Shown here: positions 33,050 to 44,620 of the stretch, in pieces
Numbering within the stretch: the first letter of the stretch is position 1
Layout: each line of letters opens with the position of its first letter
Assembly (NCBI GenBank): GCA_009760855.2
Contig: WPIO01000028.1
Coordinates: 2,048,001-2,112,000, forward strand
Length of the DNA: 64,000 nucleotides
Direction: 5' to 3'
Origin: Cristatella mucedo
Lineage: Eukaryota; Bryozoa; Phylactolaemata; Cristatellidae
Program-made: the position numbers and the translations under genes
The notes under the pieces: generated by a model
What the model was told of the DNA's origin: nothing
Seen by the model: only the letters and a program-made list of their open reading frames with translations
The model's database searches: none

Positions 33050-33172
33050 AGATATAACTCAGATTGAGTCGCGTTTCCCTTTGCAGCAAATGTAAAGCGC
33101 CAAGAAAGAGATAGAATTCTATGAGAACGCTTTACCGAGTACGTTATTACTATTACTATTATTAGAGAGATG
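33050..33172 (+). mobile_element. LINE-A 3' tail insertion in U5
   Basis: Only the last part of LINE-A is present: TTGAGTCGCGTTTCCCTTTG, the hairpin region and an ATT/ACT microsatellite. Flanks repeat GATGTGGAGTAC before (33017) and after (33170), fitting a target-site duplication. U7 has the same insertion at the same place (48235-48345). Confidence 0.8.
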
Positions 33173-33179
33173 TGGAGTA

Positions 33180-33278
33180 CGTACACGAGAGAGAAACAGA
33201 AAGAAAAGGCGATAGAGAAGACGAAGATGGAGAGAGAAAAAGTGAGTGAGAAAGAGGGTGTGAGAGAGCGAAATAAAT

Positions 33279-33311
<33 letters not shown>

Positions 33312-33400
33312 AAGAGAGAGAGACGGAGGGAGACAGAGGGAGAGGAAGAGAGGCAGACAGACAGATAGAGAGAGAGAGAGCGCTTGTGTGTTTGTGAGAG
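33180..33400. repeat. Distal (GA)n purine tract of U5
   Basis: A long GA-rich tract with GACAGA and GGGAGA variants, at the distal purine position of the unit. The Leu/Ser-rich frames read from it are artefacts. Confidence 0.9.
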
Positions 33401-33789
33401 AGTCGTAGGTCGAGCAATTTTTAAGGTCGCGGACGTTCTGCTCCACCTTGACACTCGGTTTTCTCTATATCATAAATCAAACTTCTGTTATACCATTGAA
33501 AAGAATCAGTGGCAGGTAAATGTTGGGTATCCGGAAAAATCCTAACTTCTTGATACAACTGGAAAAGTGTGCCGCCACGGCTTCTTTGTGACATATAGAC
33601 GGCGGTGGTCTCCAATGCGGCTTGCCCGAGGACAAAATACCTTACTCTTCTCTGATATAACTTGGTCAAAAACCTAAAGGAATTAACTTGAAAGTAAGCT
33701 TTACTGTTGTCGCACCACACGTATCTTTTTTAAGTCCAACGAATTTTCTCCATATTATCTTAACACGGGATCGACCAAGTAAAGGTTTA

Positions 33790-33842
33790 TTGATAGAGAG
33801 AGATAGTTAGAGAGAGACATAACGATAAAGAGACAGAGAGAC

Positions 33843-33874
<32 letters not shown>

Positions 33875-34015
33875 AGAAAAAGAGACAGAGACAGAGAAAG
33901 ACAGACAGACAGACGGAAAGACAGAGAGACAAGAGAAAAGACAAGAGACAAGAGACAAGAGAAGAGACAAGAGACAGAGACCGAGATAGAGACAGAGAGA
34001 CAGAGCTCCCAGCGA
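33790..34015. repeat. Second purine tract of U5
   Basis: GAGAGA, then GACAGA, then AAGAGACAAGAG repeats. It has no counterpart at this distance in the other units that I could identify. Confidence 0.9.
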
Positions 34016-34442
34016 CAGAGAGACTGTGCAACTGGTGGAACATACACTGCAAGATGCGACGACGACAAAGCAGCGAAGCCTGTTGACCTCCCAGTGCACA
34101 CGCCATAAAGACGCCTCCTTGCATAAAGAGCATGCTTAGAGGAGGAGTTTTAAGAGCAAAGAGGCTGGCAGTTGCAAGCCAACTATGAAATCAACTCGTT
34201 CCATCTAGAATCGGTCGCGGCCTGGAATTATCAGGTTTCACATAGGGCTCGACCGCTATGTCCAAGTTTTGAGCAATATATACAAGCAAACATCTAGGAC
34301 TCTACTACAGTCAAGTCAAATTTAGTTTTCCAACATAATCCTAGGTCAAAGCTATGCCCATTTTTGACTTCCTTTTTCTTCAACCTCACCGGATCTCGGG
34401 ATACTGTAACGTCTATGCATGAACGCCTCTGTGGCACGCCAG

Positions 34443-34498
34443 CACACACAAAAGCGCTCGCACACGCACACACACTTGCACACGCACACCCGCACACC

Positions 34499-34548
<50 letters not shown>

Positions 34549-34567
34549 AAAACACACACACACACAA
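34443..34567. repeat. (CA)n microsatellite in D2
   Basis: Homologous to the CA repeat in D1 at 20826-20963, with the same CACACGTGGA.ATTCAC flank following. It contains CACACCCG variants. Confidence 0.95.
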
Positions 34568-35080
34568 ACAAGCAAGCCCGGCACACGTGGATATTCACGT
34601 ATGTAGCAGGCGAAGAGCCTTTGGTCGTCTTTATAACAAACGTAAAGAACTTCATCTCTACTCAAGCGCTTTACAACTCACAGCTAGAAAATCAGTATGA
34701 AATGGTTAGTGTTATGCAGTCTATTGAGCTTGCCTAAGTAATTACATATCTCACTAGTGGAGTCCCGCAAAAGCAACAATGTTAAATGACAGAATGTGGC
34801 CATCACAGTGGATAAAATGAGATTATCTAATGACAAGTCGTTTCATAAAAATCACAAGGTTTGCAGAACTGCATTAGAAGTGGCTGAGAAACGGTGTTTA
34901 CCGATTTCCCAAGATCATTAGAAAGCAATCCAGTGAAGGCCTTAGTGTCTCCACAGCATGACAACAGCTAGGGCCACAACTGATAATGCTGCGAAATGCC
35001 AGACCACTTGGTCCCTGGTGTCCTGGTGCTCCATAATCGGCTAGATAGTCCAGGGCAAGGGCAGTGAAGTAGTTGACATA

Positions 35081-35238
35081 TAACATATTTATCATTTGCA
35101 TAGCGCCCCAAGAGAACCTAATCTCTATTCAAGCGCTTCACGTACACCTCCGGGCTCGAGCCCACGACCTCAGCCACACCTTGGTCGGGGCTAGCCCCTT
35201 AACCACTGGATCGAACTGGCTCGGCTGAATTTCAAATA
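35081..35238 (-). mobile_element. tRNA-derived SINE with a LINE-A-like 3' tail
   Basis: On the minus strand: a tRNA-like head with A-box CCAGTGGTTAAGG and B-box GGGCTCGAGCCC, then a body, then a 3' part AGCGCTTGAATAGAGATTAGG and TCTCTTGGGGCGCT. That part aligns with the LINE-A 3' hairpin (GCGCCTAGAAAGAGATTGAG, TTCTCTGAGGGCGC). D1 has the empty site (TTGACATTCTAATACCAGTG near 23185). A SINE borrowing the 3' end of a partner LINE is a known strategy; the partner being LINE-A is an inference from this similarity. Confidence 0.75.
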
Positions 35239-35639
35239 CTAGTGCAGCAGCGCCCCTAGAGCAAGCTACTTGATCCAAATGCTAAAGATAAGCAGTCAAA
35301 TTAGTAGGCATTGAATAGAAATCAACAGCTAATGCAATATCTGGCGTTTACGACTGCTCGTTCGACGGTGAAAACCTACCGGTGAACAAACACGGACGCT
35401 GAGCGCCTAATTGCCTTATCCTCTTTCTCGAAAGTGTACATCAATGTTAAGTTCTCATTCTCAATCGAGATATCAATTAGAGGGCCAGCCCACTATCCCA
35501 CATGAGTACACTGATACTCCAGCGAATGTATCACCCTACGTAAGCGTTCCTAGAACACTTAGTACTTATTTAATTCAAGGATTTTGAGACATGCTTAGTG
35601 AATTTCCAGACAAGCTCAGTGTCTAGATAAAGATACCTG

Positions 35640-36372
35640 GTCTAGGATGGTCCATCCATTTGTGACATCCCGTCTTGACTTGTGTAACTCACTGCTTGCT
35701 GGCCTACCGGGACGTGCAATCAGGCAATTACAGCTGGTGCAAAACTCTGCAGCTAGGCTTTTCCGTCGTGAGAGTCGCACTTGCCACATCACACCACTTC
35801 TCGCCGACCTGCTCCTGCCACCAGTCAAGCGACGAATCGACTTCAAGGTTTTGTTGCTCATCTTTTGGTCGCTTCATTTTTTGGCTCCAGCCTATCTTTC
35901 AGATCAACTCCCCCACCAGGCCAAGCATCGTACCACCAGCTTTTCGAAATCCAACCGTCTACCAAGACCTCGTAGAAACCTCAAATCCTTTGAAGAGCGT
36001 ACATTTAGTTGGTATGCTCTCAACGCCCTGAACTCATTGTCGACTTGCATCAGAACATCCCCCGACTTAACCGCACCTATAAATTACTTAAAAATACACC
36101 TATTTATGGCAGCATTTAGTGGGCCCGTATGATTTGACCTTCAAGTGCTCATCCGTGCTGACACTGTCATTGTACAACTAACAACACTTGTATGCTGACC
36201 CTGTGCGTGTCTCCCTTAACTATTTTAGTCGTGTTGCTTACTAGCATTCTATTACTCAAAATTCAATCACGGCTCCTTTTAAAGCGAATGTAAAGTGCCA
36301 AAAAAGAGATTGAGTTTTCTGAGGGCGCTTTATCCAGTGCGTTATTACATTAAAATATATTATATTATTTAG
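35640..36372 (+). mobile_element. LINE-A copy inserted in D2
   Basis: 5'-truncated LINE-A with a 161-codon open C-terminal region (35647-36132: SRLDLCNSLLAGLPGRAIRQ, CHITPLLADLLLP, SPDLTAPINYLKIHLFMA), then the hairpin and an ATT tail. Flanks repeat a TTAGTGAAT..C-type block (35592 and 36369), which D1 has once near 23491, so it is a target-site duplication. It is younger than the D1/D2 duplication. Confidence 0.85.
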
Positions 36373-37137
36373 TGAATCGAAATCTGAGTGTAAAGGTAAG
36401 CTTGATCTCAACGAGAAACGAGATTAATGCAGGGCTACCCGGCCTGCCTTTCAATTACTTTACGTAGAATTGTCTATGGTTCCTCTTGAGTTAACCTATT
36501 GCCACTCTCAAATCCCACAAACGTCTGAGCTCCAGGTAGGCTTCTAGCTCAATTGCAAAAACGCCAGTTCGAGGCTTCCAATTGTCTTTCAACCGCAAGC
36601 CATGACGATTTTGTGCTGCCTGCAGGACTTCCAAGCTATGGCAGTGAGTTCCTGTTGCAACTGTTGCAAGGCTGAATCCAACTTATACTACATTCGTCGC
36701 CTATAAGAATGGCAATTGGCCGGCCGAGCCAATACTTTTGAGCTATGTCGACGGTAAAAAGTATATACATTGCACTGGTTGGGAATTATTTCAATTTTAC
36801 AGGTACTTTTCATGAGCTTTTGAGAAAGTATATCAATCGCTTAGTAATGAAAGTGTCAGCATGTTTAAGTATACTAAGGAAACAATTCACACGAACCCTA
36901 GAAATGCTGTGAGGAACAGGTGCGTTTTAGTTTTTTTTCAATGTCGCCAAGTCAGGGGATGTCTTTGCATAATTCAGAAGTTACTTTGAAGTGCTGGGAG
37001 ATTTTGAATTAAAGGAAATAATTTCAGGATATTCCAGACACAGCTGAATGACTTTTATCGAAAGATTATGTTTTAAAATCCCTAGCATAATTAGAAAGTA
37101 ATTCGGATAGGTAGGCTGCAGTACAAAAGTGGAGGGA

Positions 37138-37212
37138 GCTAAATGTGTGACAACAGGACAGTAGAGCTAAATGTGTGACAACAGGACAGTGGAGCTAAAT
37201 GTGTGACAACAC
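37138..37212. repeat. 28-bp minisatellite, 2.6 copies
   Basis: The unit GCTAAATGTGTGACAACAGG plus ACAGTAGA occurs at 37138-37165 and 37166-37193, then partly again. D1 has a single version (near 24720). It is a small expansion specific to D2. Confidence 0.9.
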
Positions 37213-38539
37213 CTTGCAAGTTGCCAGGCCGCTTAGTGAATAGCCAGTGCATGGCGATGAGAAACGACGTGACGGGGCAATTTGTAAATATGATAAGCGA
37301 TAATGTAATAATATGACAAGGGATAATGCAGAGTTTTTCAATAACCCTCAAGCTTGTTTGCATATGCCGGAATCACAAGAACTGGTAGTTCTACAACAAA
37401 AGCCATCAATTCAGTTATCCAATGTACCTGCGCACGACATGAACAAACAAACAGCCAGCCAACCAGCCCAGCAAATTCATGTACTATAATGGATATGGTA
37501 TTCTACCATGAATGTTACTCGCATAAAGCCTGAATATCCATGTTAGCTAGCGTCCGAAAAGTTAGTACCGGTAGTTTAATAATACTAGGCAATAAACCAT
37601 GAGCTTAAAAATATAGTGAGATCGTAGTTGGTGGATGCAAAACCTTGTTTCCTAGGTATTGGTATATGTTGCAAGAGGCTTTATGTGGGGAAGTCATGCA
37701 TAACCTGTTAGGTACAAGCTCTTTAAGTCTTCCCTATATGCTTTCGTCTATCTCAACGTAATGCGGAGCACATTAAGATCACGGCTTGCCAAGACTCAGT
37801 GACATAGCTTCAGGTGCACATATAAGTCTGCTGACCTAATCTCAGTCTGACTTAGTCTTTGGCACCGTTATTTACTGCAGTCACATCTATAGCATAACAT
37901 AAAGGCGCATTTCACTAAATTATTAGTACGAGAATTGAAGTGCAATTTGCAATCACAAAATGTGAGCAAACTCGGCAGGCTCAGTTTGGACTGATCTTTG
38001 CAGGCTAGAAATTGATGGCGTGAAGTCATACGGAATTATTAGGTGCTAGTTATGTAAGTCATCTCTGTGCATCTTTATTAATCTTAGCGTAATACGAGCA
38101 GACTAAAATGATGACTTGCCAATGCTCGGTGGCATGTCTGCAAGTGCACTCGTAAACCTGCTGGTACAGTCATAGTTTGACTCAGCCTTTGCCACCGTGA
38201 TTCAGTGCAGTCGCATCTTCAACCTCACAAAATGATGAATTTTAGTTTTTTTATTACTGGGATAATTGACAAGGTATTTACAATATCAATAATTTGCGCA
38301 CACTCGGCAGGCAATCCTATGATCTATCTAAGCAGGCCAGCAATTTCTTGGTGACTTTTCCTTACGAAAGTAATGCACAGGCATTCCGAAAAAAAGAGGT
38401 CTAAACGAGCTGTGAACGATTGATATTTGGATTTACTTAAGTCTCACGGTTATAAAAGCCAGTCTCAAGCTTCTTGCAGCTCACGGCTTCTTCAATTGTT
38501 TAGACATCTCGTGAAATACGACGTTACTCCCTATATTCT

Positions 38540-38588
38540 GCAGCCACCTTCAGCATTCTTTAGCGAGCTTCTGCTTGTCTTGAGCCAT
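38540..38588 (-). pseudogene. Start codon remnant of the U6 coiled-coil gene
   Basis: The minus strand keeps MAQDKQKLAKE and then stops after a frameshift. The next bases belong to the left flank (AATACGACGTTA), which in U5 lies more than 1 kb further on. The coding region was removed by an internal deletion. Confidence 0.6.
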
Positions 38589-38958
38589 TTCCGTCTTTTC
38601 GTTCATCAGCCAGCGAAACAGCTGTAGCAGATTTTCAAGTCCTGCAAAGAGGCAGTTGAAAGGAGGCCTCTATTATTTAATTAGTATTTTCCTCCTCGCG
38701 CTTTCCTGCTTCACAAAGTTAGTTCTTTGTACGGTTAATATCGTCAAAAATGCTAGCAACTGCTTTACTACTTGCTATACTTGTGTGAAGGCCAGTTGAT
38801 AGAACTTGGTTTGAAGAATGTGGCATGCACATGTGATCACGCCTGTTATGACTATACCAGCCACAGTATGCTGACCAACTGAGCCAACATAAGTCAATAT
38901 TTAAAATGTAGTACAATTATAGACCGAGGATGCACATGGAGAGATAGAGCAATAAGTT

Positions 38959-38959
<1 letters not shown>

Positions 38960-38990
<31 letters not shown>

Positions 38991-39002
38991 GGAGAGAGAG
39001 AG
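38960..39002. repeat. Promoter-proximal (GA)n tract of U6
   Basis: A GA repeat about 55 bases upstream, on the gene strand, of the TTTAAATAT box at 38897-38905. Same arrangement as in U5, U7, U8 and U9. Confidence 0.85.
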
Positions 39003-40531
39003 CTGGGACAAGGTCACTCTTTCACTATGCAATAGCATGCCGAGTAGAACCCGGACGACCCCACAAAAACAGCATTGTCTCGCGGTCTTAAGTTGCATCT
39101 CGAATCGGCTGCCAGCAATCTCTTTTTTACCAACAAAGCTTTGTGGATATTTCGAGTGCAGATCTTTTACCTAGTGAATTATGTGGCGGCCCCCCAGTCT
39201 TACAGACAGTGTTGCACTATCAATTAGAAGCCACGAATCCACTATGTGGGCATCTTAAAGTGTCAGCTCGAGCATGGTAAGCAGTCCTTGACCGTGAACG
39301 CTTAAGTCATCCGGCTGTATCCACCTGCAAGAATGCCTTACCGTTGGTCTCTCGATGAGTCTTCAAGCGAACAATGAGAATTGCACTCCTACATAATCAG
39401 CTATAAATCCCTTTCTTTAGGAACTCCATTGGAGCTTTTGATTCTTTTGCAATTATAGTGGAAATTAAAAGTTCGCCGTACATGGCCTTATTTTCACTAA
39501 GGCTCACTCAGCCCCACTAATTTTTCTACAGATGTTTCTTTCAAGACTTCTGAGTACTTCAAAAAACCACTTTACTTTGTAAAATACGTTAGACAACTGC
39601 AGCATTCATAATTGAATATTTTTCTTCTCAATCTTGTATTATGCGATGGCCTGGCTGAAACAGCCAATTGTTTAAATTTATGTCCACCGATATGCTGCGA
39701 AACGAACTATTTCATAGAATTGATACTAATAGTAATGCACTTGATAAAGCACCCTCAGAGACCTCAATCTCTCTCTAGGCGCTTAACATTTGCTGCAAAG
39801 GTAAATGCAATGGAATAGTGAGAAATATCATGCTTGATAAACAAACAAAATGAATAACATGATTAGGGGTGACACGCACAGCTTCAGCATGCAAATGTGG
39901 TTAGTGGCAGCATGCACAGCGTCGGCATGCATAAGCACGTTAAGGACGAATTACAGGGATCCACTCAATGCTGTCCTAAATAGGTGTGTTTTTAATTTCT
40001 TTTTAAATGTTATCAGATCAGCGGATGTTCTGACGCAAGTCGGGAGTGACTTCCAGGCTTTGGGAGCATACGAACTAAATGCACGGTCTCTAAAGGATTC
40101 GATGTTTGCACGAAATATCTGTCGACTGCTGGATTCCGAAAAGCTTGTGGTACGATGCTTGGCCTGATGGGGAAGTATATCTGACAGATAGGCTGGAGCC
40201 AATGAATGAAATGACCTAAAAGTGAGCGACAAAACTTGGACGTCAATCCGTTGCTTGACTGGGAGCCAGTGCAGGTCGGCGAGAAGTGGTGTAATGTGGC
40301 AACTGAGACGCTTGCGACAGACAAGCCTAGCTGCTGAGTTTCGCACAAGCTACAATCGCGTGATCGCACATGCTGGTGGGCCAGTAAGCAATGAGTTGCA
40401 GAAGTCGAGACGGGATGTCAAGAATTCATGGACATACTTGGATGTGGTATCCTTATCTAGACAAGCCCTAATTTTAGGAATGTTATGAAGCTGAAAATAG
40501 GCAGATTTGACTGTGGAGCTGATATGGTCGT

Positions 40532-40846
40532 CTAATGAGAGGTCGCTTTGGAATATGACACCTTGATTTCGAGCCGATTCGACTCAAATATGCTGGCAGA
40601 GCTAATTTTGAGCGTCAGCCTTTCCAATTTTTGAATCACACAGGGTTCGCCCATGACTAGTAAGTTAGTTTTATCATCGTTTAGTTTTAGAAAATTTGCT
40701 GCCATCCGTGTGCAGATGACATCAATACATGCAACAAGTGAGTTGAGAGATATCAAGGTGCTTGATGGCTGGGAGGGATCAAAGCAAAGGTACAACTGAG
40801 TGTCATCCGCATAGATTTGAAAGTCTAGATTGTGCTTGCCAATCAC
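40532..40846 (-). pseudogene. LINE-A reverse transcriptase YADD segment
   Basis: This 104-codon frame begins MIGKHNLDFQIYADDTQLYL and continues NFLKLNDDKTNLLVMGEP, the catalytic and following blocks of jockey-superfamily polymerases. The YADD catalytic box is intact, unlike the copy at 488-844. It is separated by frameshifts from the upstream polymerase blocks (40888-41249). Confidence 0.8.
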
Positions 40847-41822
40847 ATCAGCAAGAGGGAGAGTTTAAACCGTGAAAAGAACCGGTCCTAGCTTTGAGTT
40901 ACCCTATATTTCAGAGGTACCTCAGGTGATCTTTGTCCATTCACGTCAATTCTCTGCAGTCTCTGACTGAGATAGGACCTGAAACACAACAGAGCCGTGA
41001 CAGTGATGCCCAGGCGAGATGAGAGGAGCTCTAGAAGTACTTTGTGACCGATGGTATGAAAAGCTCCTGAAAGATCGACCAAAACAAGCAAAGGTACTCT
41101 ACCCATCCCTGCATTCCGAAGTAGGTCGTTGTATACCCTAAGTAATGCTGTTTCTGTTGAGTGATAAGCACTAAAGCCAGACTGAAAGTGACTGGCAAAG
41201 TGTGACGTTTCGATATATGGTTCAATTGGTCTGCCACGACCTGTTCCATTGTTTATTATAGGAATGGTAGAAGGGAGACGGGGCGGTTGTTGCTTAAGTT
41301 CTCTTGGTCTAGTGTCGCTTTCTTGAGAAGTGGCCTGACTACAGCTTTTTTGAAAGGTTTTGAGACTTGACCTGAGGCTAATGACATATTTATGATTTCA
41401 GTTATGCATGGCAGCATCAGATCAACGCAACGTAAGAGCAGGACAGTGGGAAATGGGTCAAGAGGATTTGTTGTCTTCTTTGATTAAGATACGAACTTCA
41501 GGACTATATCACAAGTGACCAGCTTAAATCTAAACATTGAGGTGCAGCTAGGAATCGGGGAACAGCATTTTAGTGGGGATGTTGTCAACGCAGGGATGGA
41601 TTTCGTGAACTCGTCTGTCTTCTGCACAATGAATTGAGAGAAGCGATCGGCTAGATCATCACAAGGATCACTAGGTAAGGAGCTAATCTGGGAGTGGTTG
41701 AGGAGATGGTTTGTCGTCGAAATCAGCATTTTGTAATTGTGCATCTGTGATTCAACAATGTTTCTAATGAAGCAAGACTTGACTCTTGATATGATCGATT
41801 GGTACGTCCTACAGTAGTCTTC

Positions 41823-42917
41823 CTATGCCTGTCGATGGACAGTCAGTCCGGATCTTATGTATGCTTTTCCAAACATTTGCTTAGTGGTTCTGGCTAGTTT
41901 AATGTCTGTGGTAAACCATAGGCCGTATGGGCGGGGGCACACAGTGGGCTTAGTCAGAGGTGAAAATTTGTCGAACGTCTCCGCTAGTGTCGTGACGTAG
42001 CTATCTATCAATGATGATAGATCGGAGGGAGGACTGAGCAGCAGAGGTGAAGCAGATATTATCGCAAGGACAGCATCGATGTCAAGGGCCTTGAGGTTTT
42101 GCGATTCACATGTGATTTTAGAGGAGGAGGTGGGCACGCACTGTAGATTGAATGAGATCTGCATGTGGTCAGCTAAGAAGGACTTGGTAATAATCGGTGA
42201 TGACAAAGTGCAGTTGTATGAGAAAATCTGGTCGAGCGTGTGACCCTAGATGTGAGTAGGGCCCTTTACATGAGCTACAAGAGACAATGAGTCAGTCAAT
42301 GCATGAAATTTGGTTTTGAAAGCGTCTGATAAGTTATGAAAGTATACGTTGAAATCACTCTTAACGACGAAGAATTGATTTCTTGCACACAGAGTCAAAA
42401 TGAGATCGGAGAAATCTAAGATAAAGTAGGATTTGGTACCTGGTGGGCGATAGACTACTGCCACTATCGGTAGCTTTTTTTCCGATGAGACCAATGTTAT
42501 TGATTCAAAAGACTGATTCGAGGGTACTGCAAATGGCTAGAATTTGAATTTCGAGCACACGATAATAGCAACTCCTCCTCCAGTTTTGATCGATCTAGGG
42601 GTGTGAAAGAACGAGAAAACCAGATGGGTCGCGTCTTTAATTGTTGGGCAGTTTATCGGTTCTAGCCAAGTTGCACTTAGTGCGAGCAGGTTGATACTAT
42701 TTCCAGATTTAAGGTCGCTTATTACCAGAGGTTTATTGCACATTGAGCGAGGATTCCAGAGGCAAGCTTTAAGTCTGGCCGACGGAGCTACAACAGGCCT
42801 GATGACCACTAATTTAGAGAGATTTACAGTGATGCATGTGGGGGAGCGTGCTGAGCGGTTCCAGACAATGCTAGGAATACCAAACGAGTGGGTACTCAGC
42901 TTGCAGTTACCGTTCAA
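41823..42917 (-). pseudogene. LINE-A endonuclease region, broken
   Basis: Three frames in order (42537-42917, 42246-42494, 41823-42206) carry apurinic-endonuclease-like blocks: LWNPRSMCNKPLVISDLKSG and LLALSATWL, then VAVVYRPPGT, then SDFNVYFHNL, then ADHMQISFNL. In active elements this domain nicks the target DNA. The Gly-to-Ser change in the GDFN box and the frame breaks indicate loss of function. Confidence 0.7.
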
Positions 42918-43499
42918 CGAGCAGTGTCTGATATGGCGGTTCCGGCCACTGCTGCTAGTACTGGGTGCTTTTCTTTTGATAATTCATAGTTCATTAATCA
43001 TAGCAACAATATTTATATCTAGGTATGCATTTGATCTACGATTACGAAGCGGTAAGAGCTGCTAACGATCATAGCTAACGTGCAGGTTACTAGCCGCCGG
43101 CATAGCTAAGGCAGCAGCCTGTGTGGGAGACCCAGCAGCCCGAAGCGATAATCACTTAGATATCCATAGCTACGTAATTTCTTATGAGCAACAGTCAAAA
43201 CAATCAGAATAAAAAACAACAAATGACAATCAGAATAATTGTAAACAGGTCTTAGCTGTATCGTTTCCGTATACGATGTTTTCAAGAACTTTGGTTCTAG
43301 GAAGAATTCTGCTATGAACACAAACACACGTTAGAGGGCTCTATGTCAGGAGGCGAAAATTGCATGCGATCCTACGATGCTAGCACGACTGAAGCTCTTA
43401 AATTCTTCCGTACTGAAACTTCAACGGCTTGGCAGTCTAACTAACTGGTAACTGTTAATGAGTCGTGTTTGTAATCACAGGACAGCCATATTCTGCAGA

Positions 43500-43650
43500 G
43501 GCGCTTCCCCGTAAGGAGAGGTAAGGAGCACAGGCTAGGTAGGCAAAGAGAGAGGGTGAAGTACCAAGAGTGAGAGCTGGCGCGAGGGAGAGGAACAAAG
43601 ATAAATAGAAAGAGACCAAATCACAGAGAGAGAAAAAGAGAGAGAGAGGG

Positions 43651-43694
<44 letters not shown>

Positions 43695-43715
43695 TGAGAG
43701 AAAGAGAGAGTCGCA
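43500..43715. repeat. Distal (GA)n purine tract of U6
   Basis: GAGAGA and AAGAGA repeats followed by the AGTCGCAGGTCAAGCAATTT block, the same order as in U5, U7 and U9. Confidence 0.85.
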
Positions 43716-44254
43716 GGTCAAGCAATTTATAAGGTCACGAACTTTCCATTTAATGTTGGCATTCAATTTGCTCACTCCCGTTAATCAAATTTCAGCATTT
43801 CCATTTTAGGAAAAGAGCAGCTGTTCAAGTTTATCAGCTTTCGGGAAGTCTCTGCTGCTTAGTATAACAAGAAATTAAAACCTCTACCATTTGTCCATTA
43901 CAAAAAGACCGAGGTGGTCGCGAATGCAGATGCCTGAGTTGAATAAGACCCTATTTTTCTCGGATAGAATTTGGTCAAAAATAAATTCGAAGATTCTTGA
44001 AAATAGCTTTAGTGTTGCCCACTCTAGGCACTGTTTTTCTAGGTCGAAACTTTTTCCCATACTATGGAAAGACGATATGCCAAATTGAGCATCGCAAGTG
44101 AGTCCAATCCGCCTCTAGTCTGTTGCGATTTCGAAATAAAAATTTATTTCAGCTTCATGTCAAACGCACAAGTGCTTCCATGAACAAAGATCAAAATTTA
44201 ATTTCAAACGCAACTGGTCTTGAAGACATGGTGCAATGTTCAGATCCAAGAGGT

Positions 44255-44620
44255 AACCTAATGTATCTCAGTCTGTAGCTCCACAATGCAACAGAGACTA
44301 CTTGATTATTATGGCAAGGAATGAGTATAAGGCACTGACAGGCTAAACCAAATTCGGTACACATTCGGTCGCCTAAAGACTTCATCTCACGTAACAAAGA
44401 CGAAGTGAGAAGTATTGCAGAGTCAAGAGGGCAATTAAGGTAGTGAGTAGCATGGTAGTAGAAGCTCACGATTGCTGAAAAGAATGATCAATTGATGGAA
44501 CCAGGATAGTGATTTTCGTTGTGTCAGCATCGTGGAATGGAGCTCCACAGTCGACGAACTGCAGAGCTAAAGCTTCTGTCGCCTACGGTTTTCAAGCGGA
44601 GGTACAGTATAGACATACCC
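44255..44620 (-). mobile_element. LINE-B 3' fragment
   Basis: The minus strand matches LINE-B from the GTAGGCGACAGAAGCTTTAG block (near 44585) through DSAILLTSSLLREMKSLGDR to the 3' end GTGGAGCTACAGACTGAG. The order and the end point agree with 18768-19115 and 61257-61607. No reverse transcriptase is present. It lies at the U6/U7 junction. Confidence 0.7.

Larger units (their letters stand above)
29811..34400 (-). repeat. Unit U5 of the coiled-coil gene array (type B)
   Basis: The left flank (29815-30650) matches U7 at 44640-45680. Then come the tail (30652-30920), the coiled coil (30991-31768), a TTTAAATAT box (32081-32089), a GA tract (32128-32178), the CTAGACTGAGTGACTGTGGT block near 32370, a LINE-A tail insertion (33050-33172) and a purine tract (33180-33400). 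A further purine tract at 33790-34015 and 34020-34400 show nothing more. The stretches 29811-30650 and 32200-33050 hold only shared unit sequence. Confidence 0.7.
34410..37500. repeat. Segmental duplication copy D2
   Basis: The counterpart of D1 (20800-25080), same orientation, lacking the 1.8-kb GC-rich insert and the LINE-A at 24185. It has its own later insertions: a SINE (35081-35238) and a LINE-A (35640-36372), both with uninterrupted sites in D1. A short minisatellite expanded at 37138-37212. No gene frame is shared intact by the two copies. Confidence 0.8.
39724..43350 (-). mobile_element. Near full-length LINE-A copy, inactive
   Basis: This is the most complete LINE-A, about 3.6 kb. 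From its 5' end it has a possible leader (43065-43350) and endonuclease pieces: LKACLWNPRSMCNKPLVIS near 42790, AVVYRPPGTKSYFILDFS near 42450, and FFVVKSDFNVYFHN near 42390, where the usual GDFN is SDFN. The reverse transcriptase follows: LVLVDLSGAFHTIGHKVLLE near 41080, and a YADDTQLYL box near 40800. Then the C-terminal domain (39951-40346) and hairpin tail (39724-39800). Endonuclease and polymerase frames are broken repeatedly, so it is dead. It is the reference for naming the other fragments. Confidence 0.85.
37501..44250 (-). repeat. Unit U6 of the coiled-coil gene array (type B, deleted and split)
   Basis: The left flank (37510-38520) matches U5 and U7. The coiled coil and tail are deleted, leaving only the start (38540-38588). 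The promoter box (38897-38905), GA tract, and the CCCCCCAGTCTTACAGACAGTG variant block (near 39190) follow. A 3.6-kb LINE-A (39724-43350) splits the unit, which resumes with CTTGGCAGTCTAACTAACTGG near 43427 and a purine tract at 43500-43715. The stretches 37510-38520 and 43720-44250 hold only shared unit sequence. Confidence 0.65.

Noticed and set aside
39951-40488. Plus-strand frames over the LINE-A copy (such as 40222-40488) as a host gene
   Set aside because: They are antisense to the conserved LINE-A C-terminal domain, which aligns in the minus direction with six other copies.
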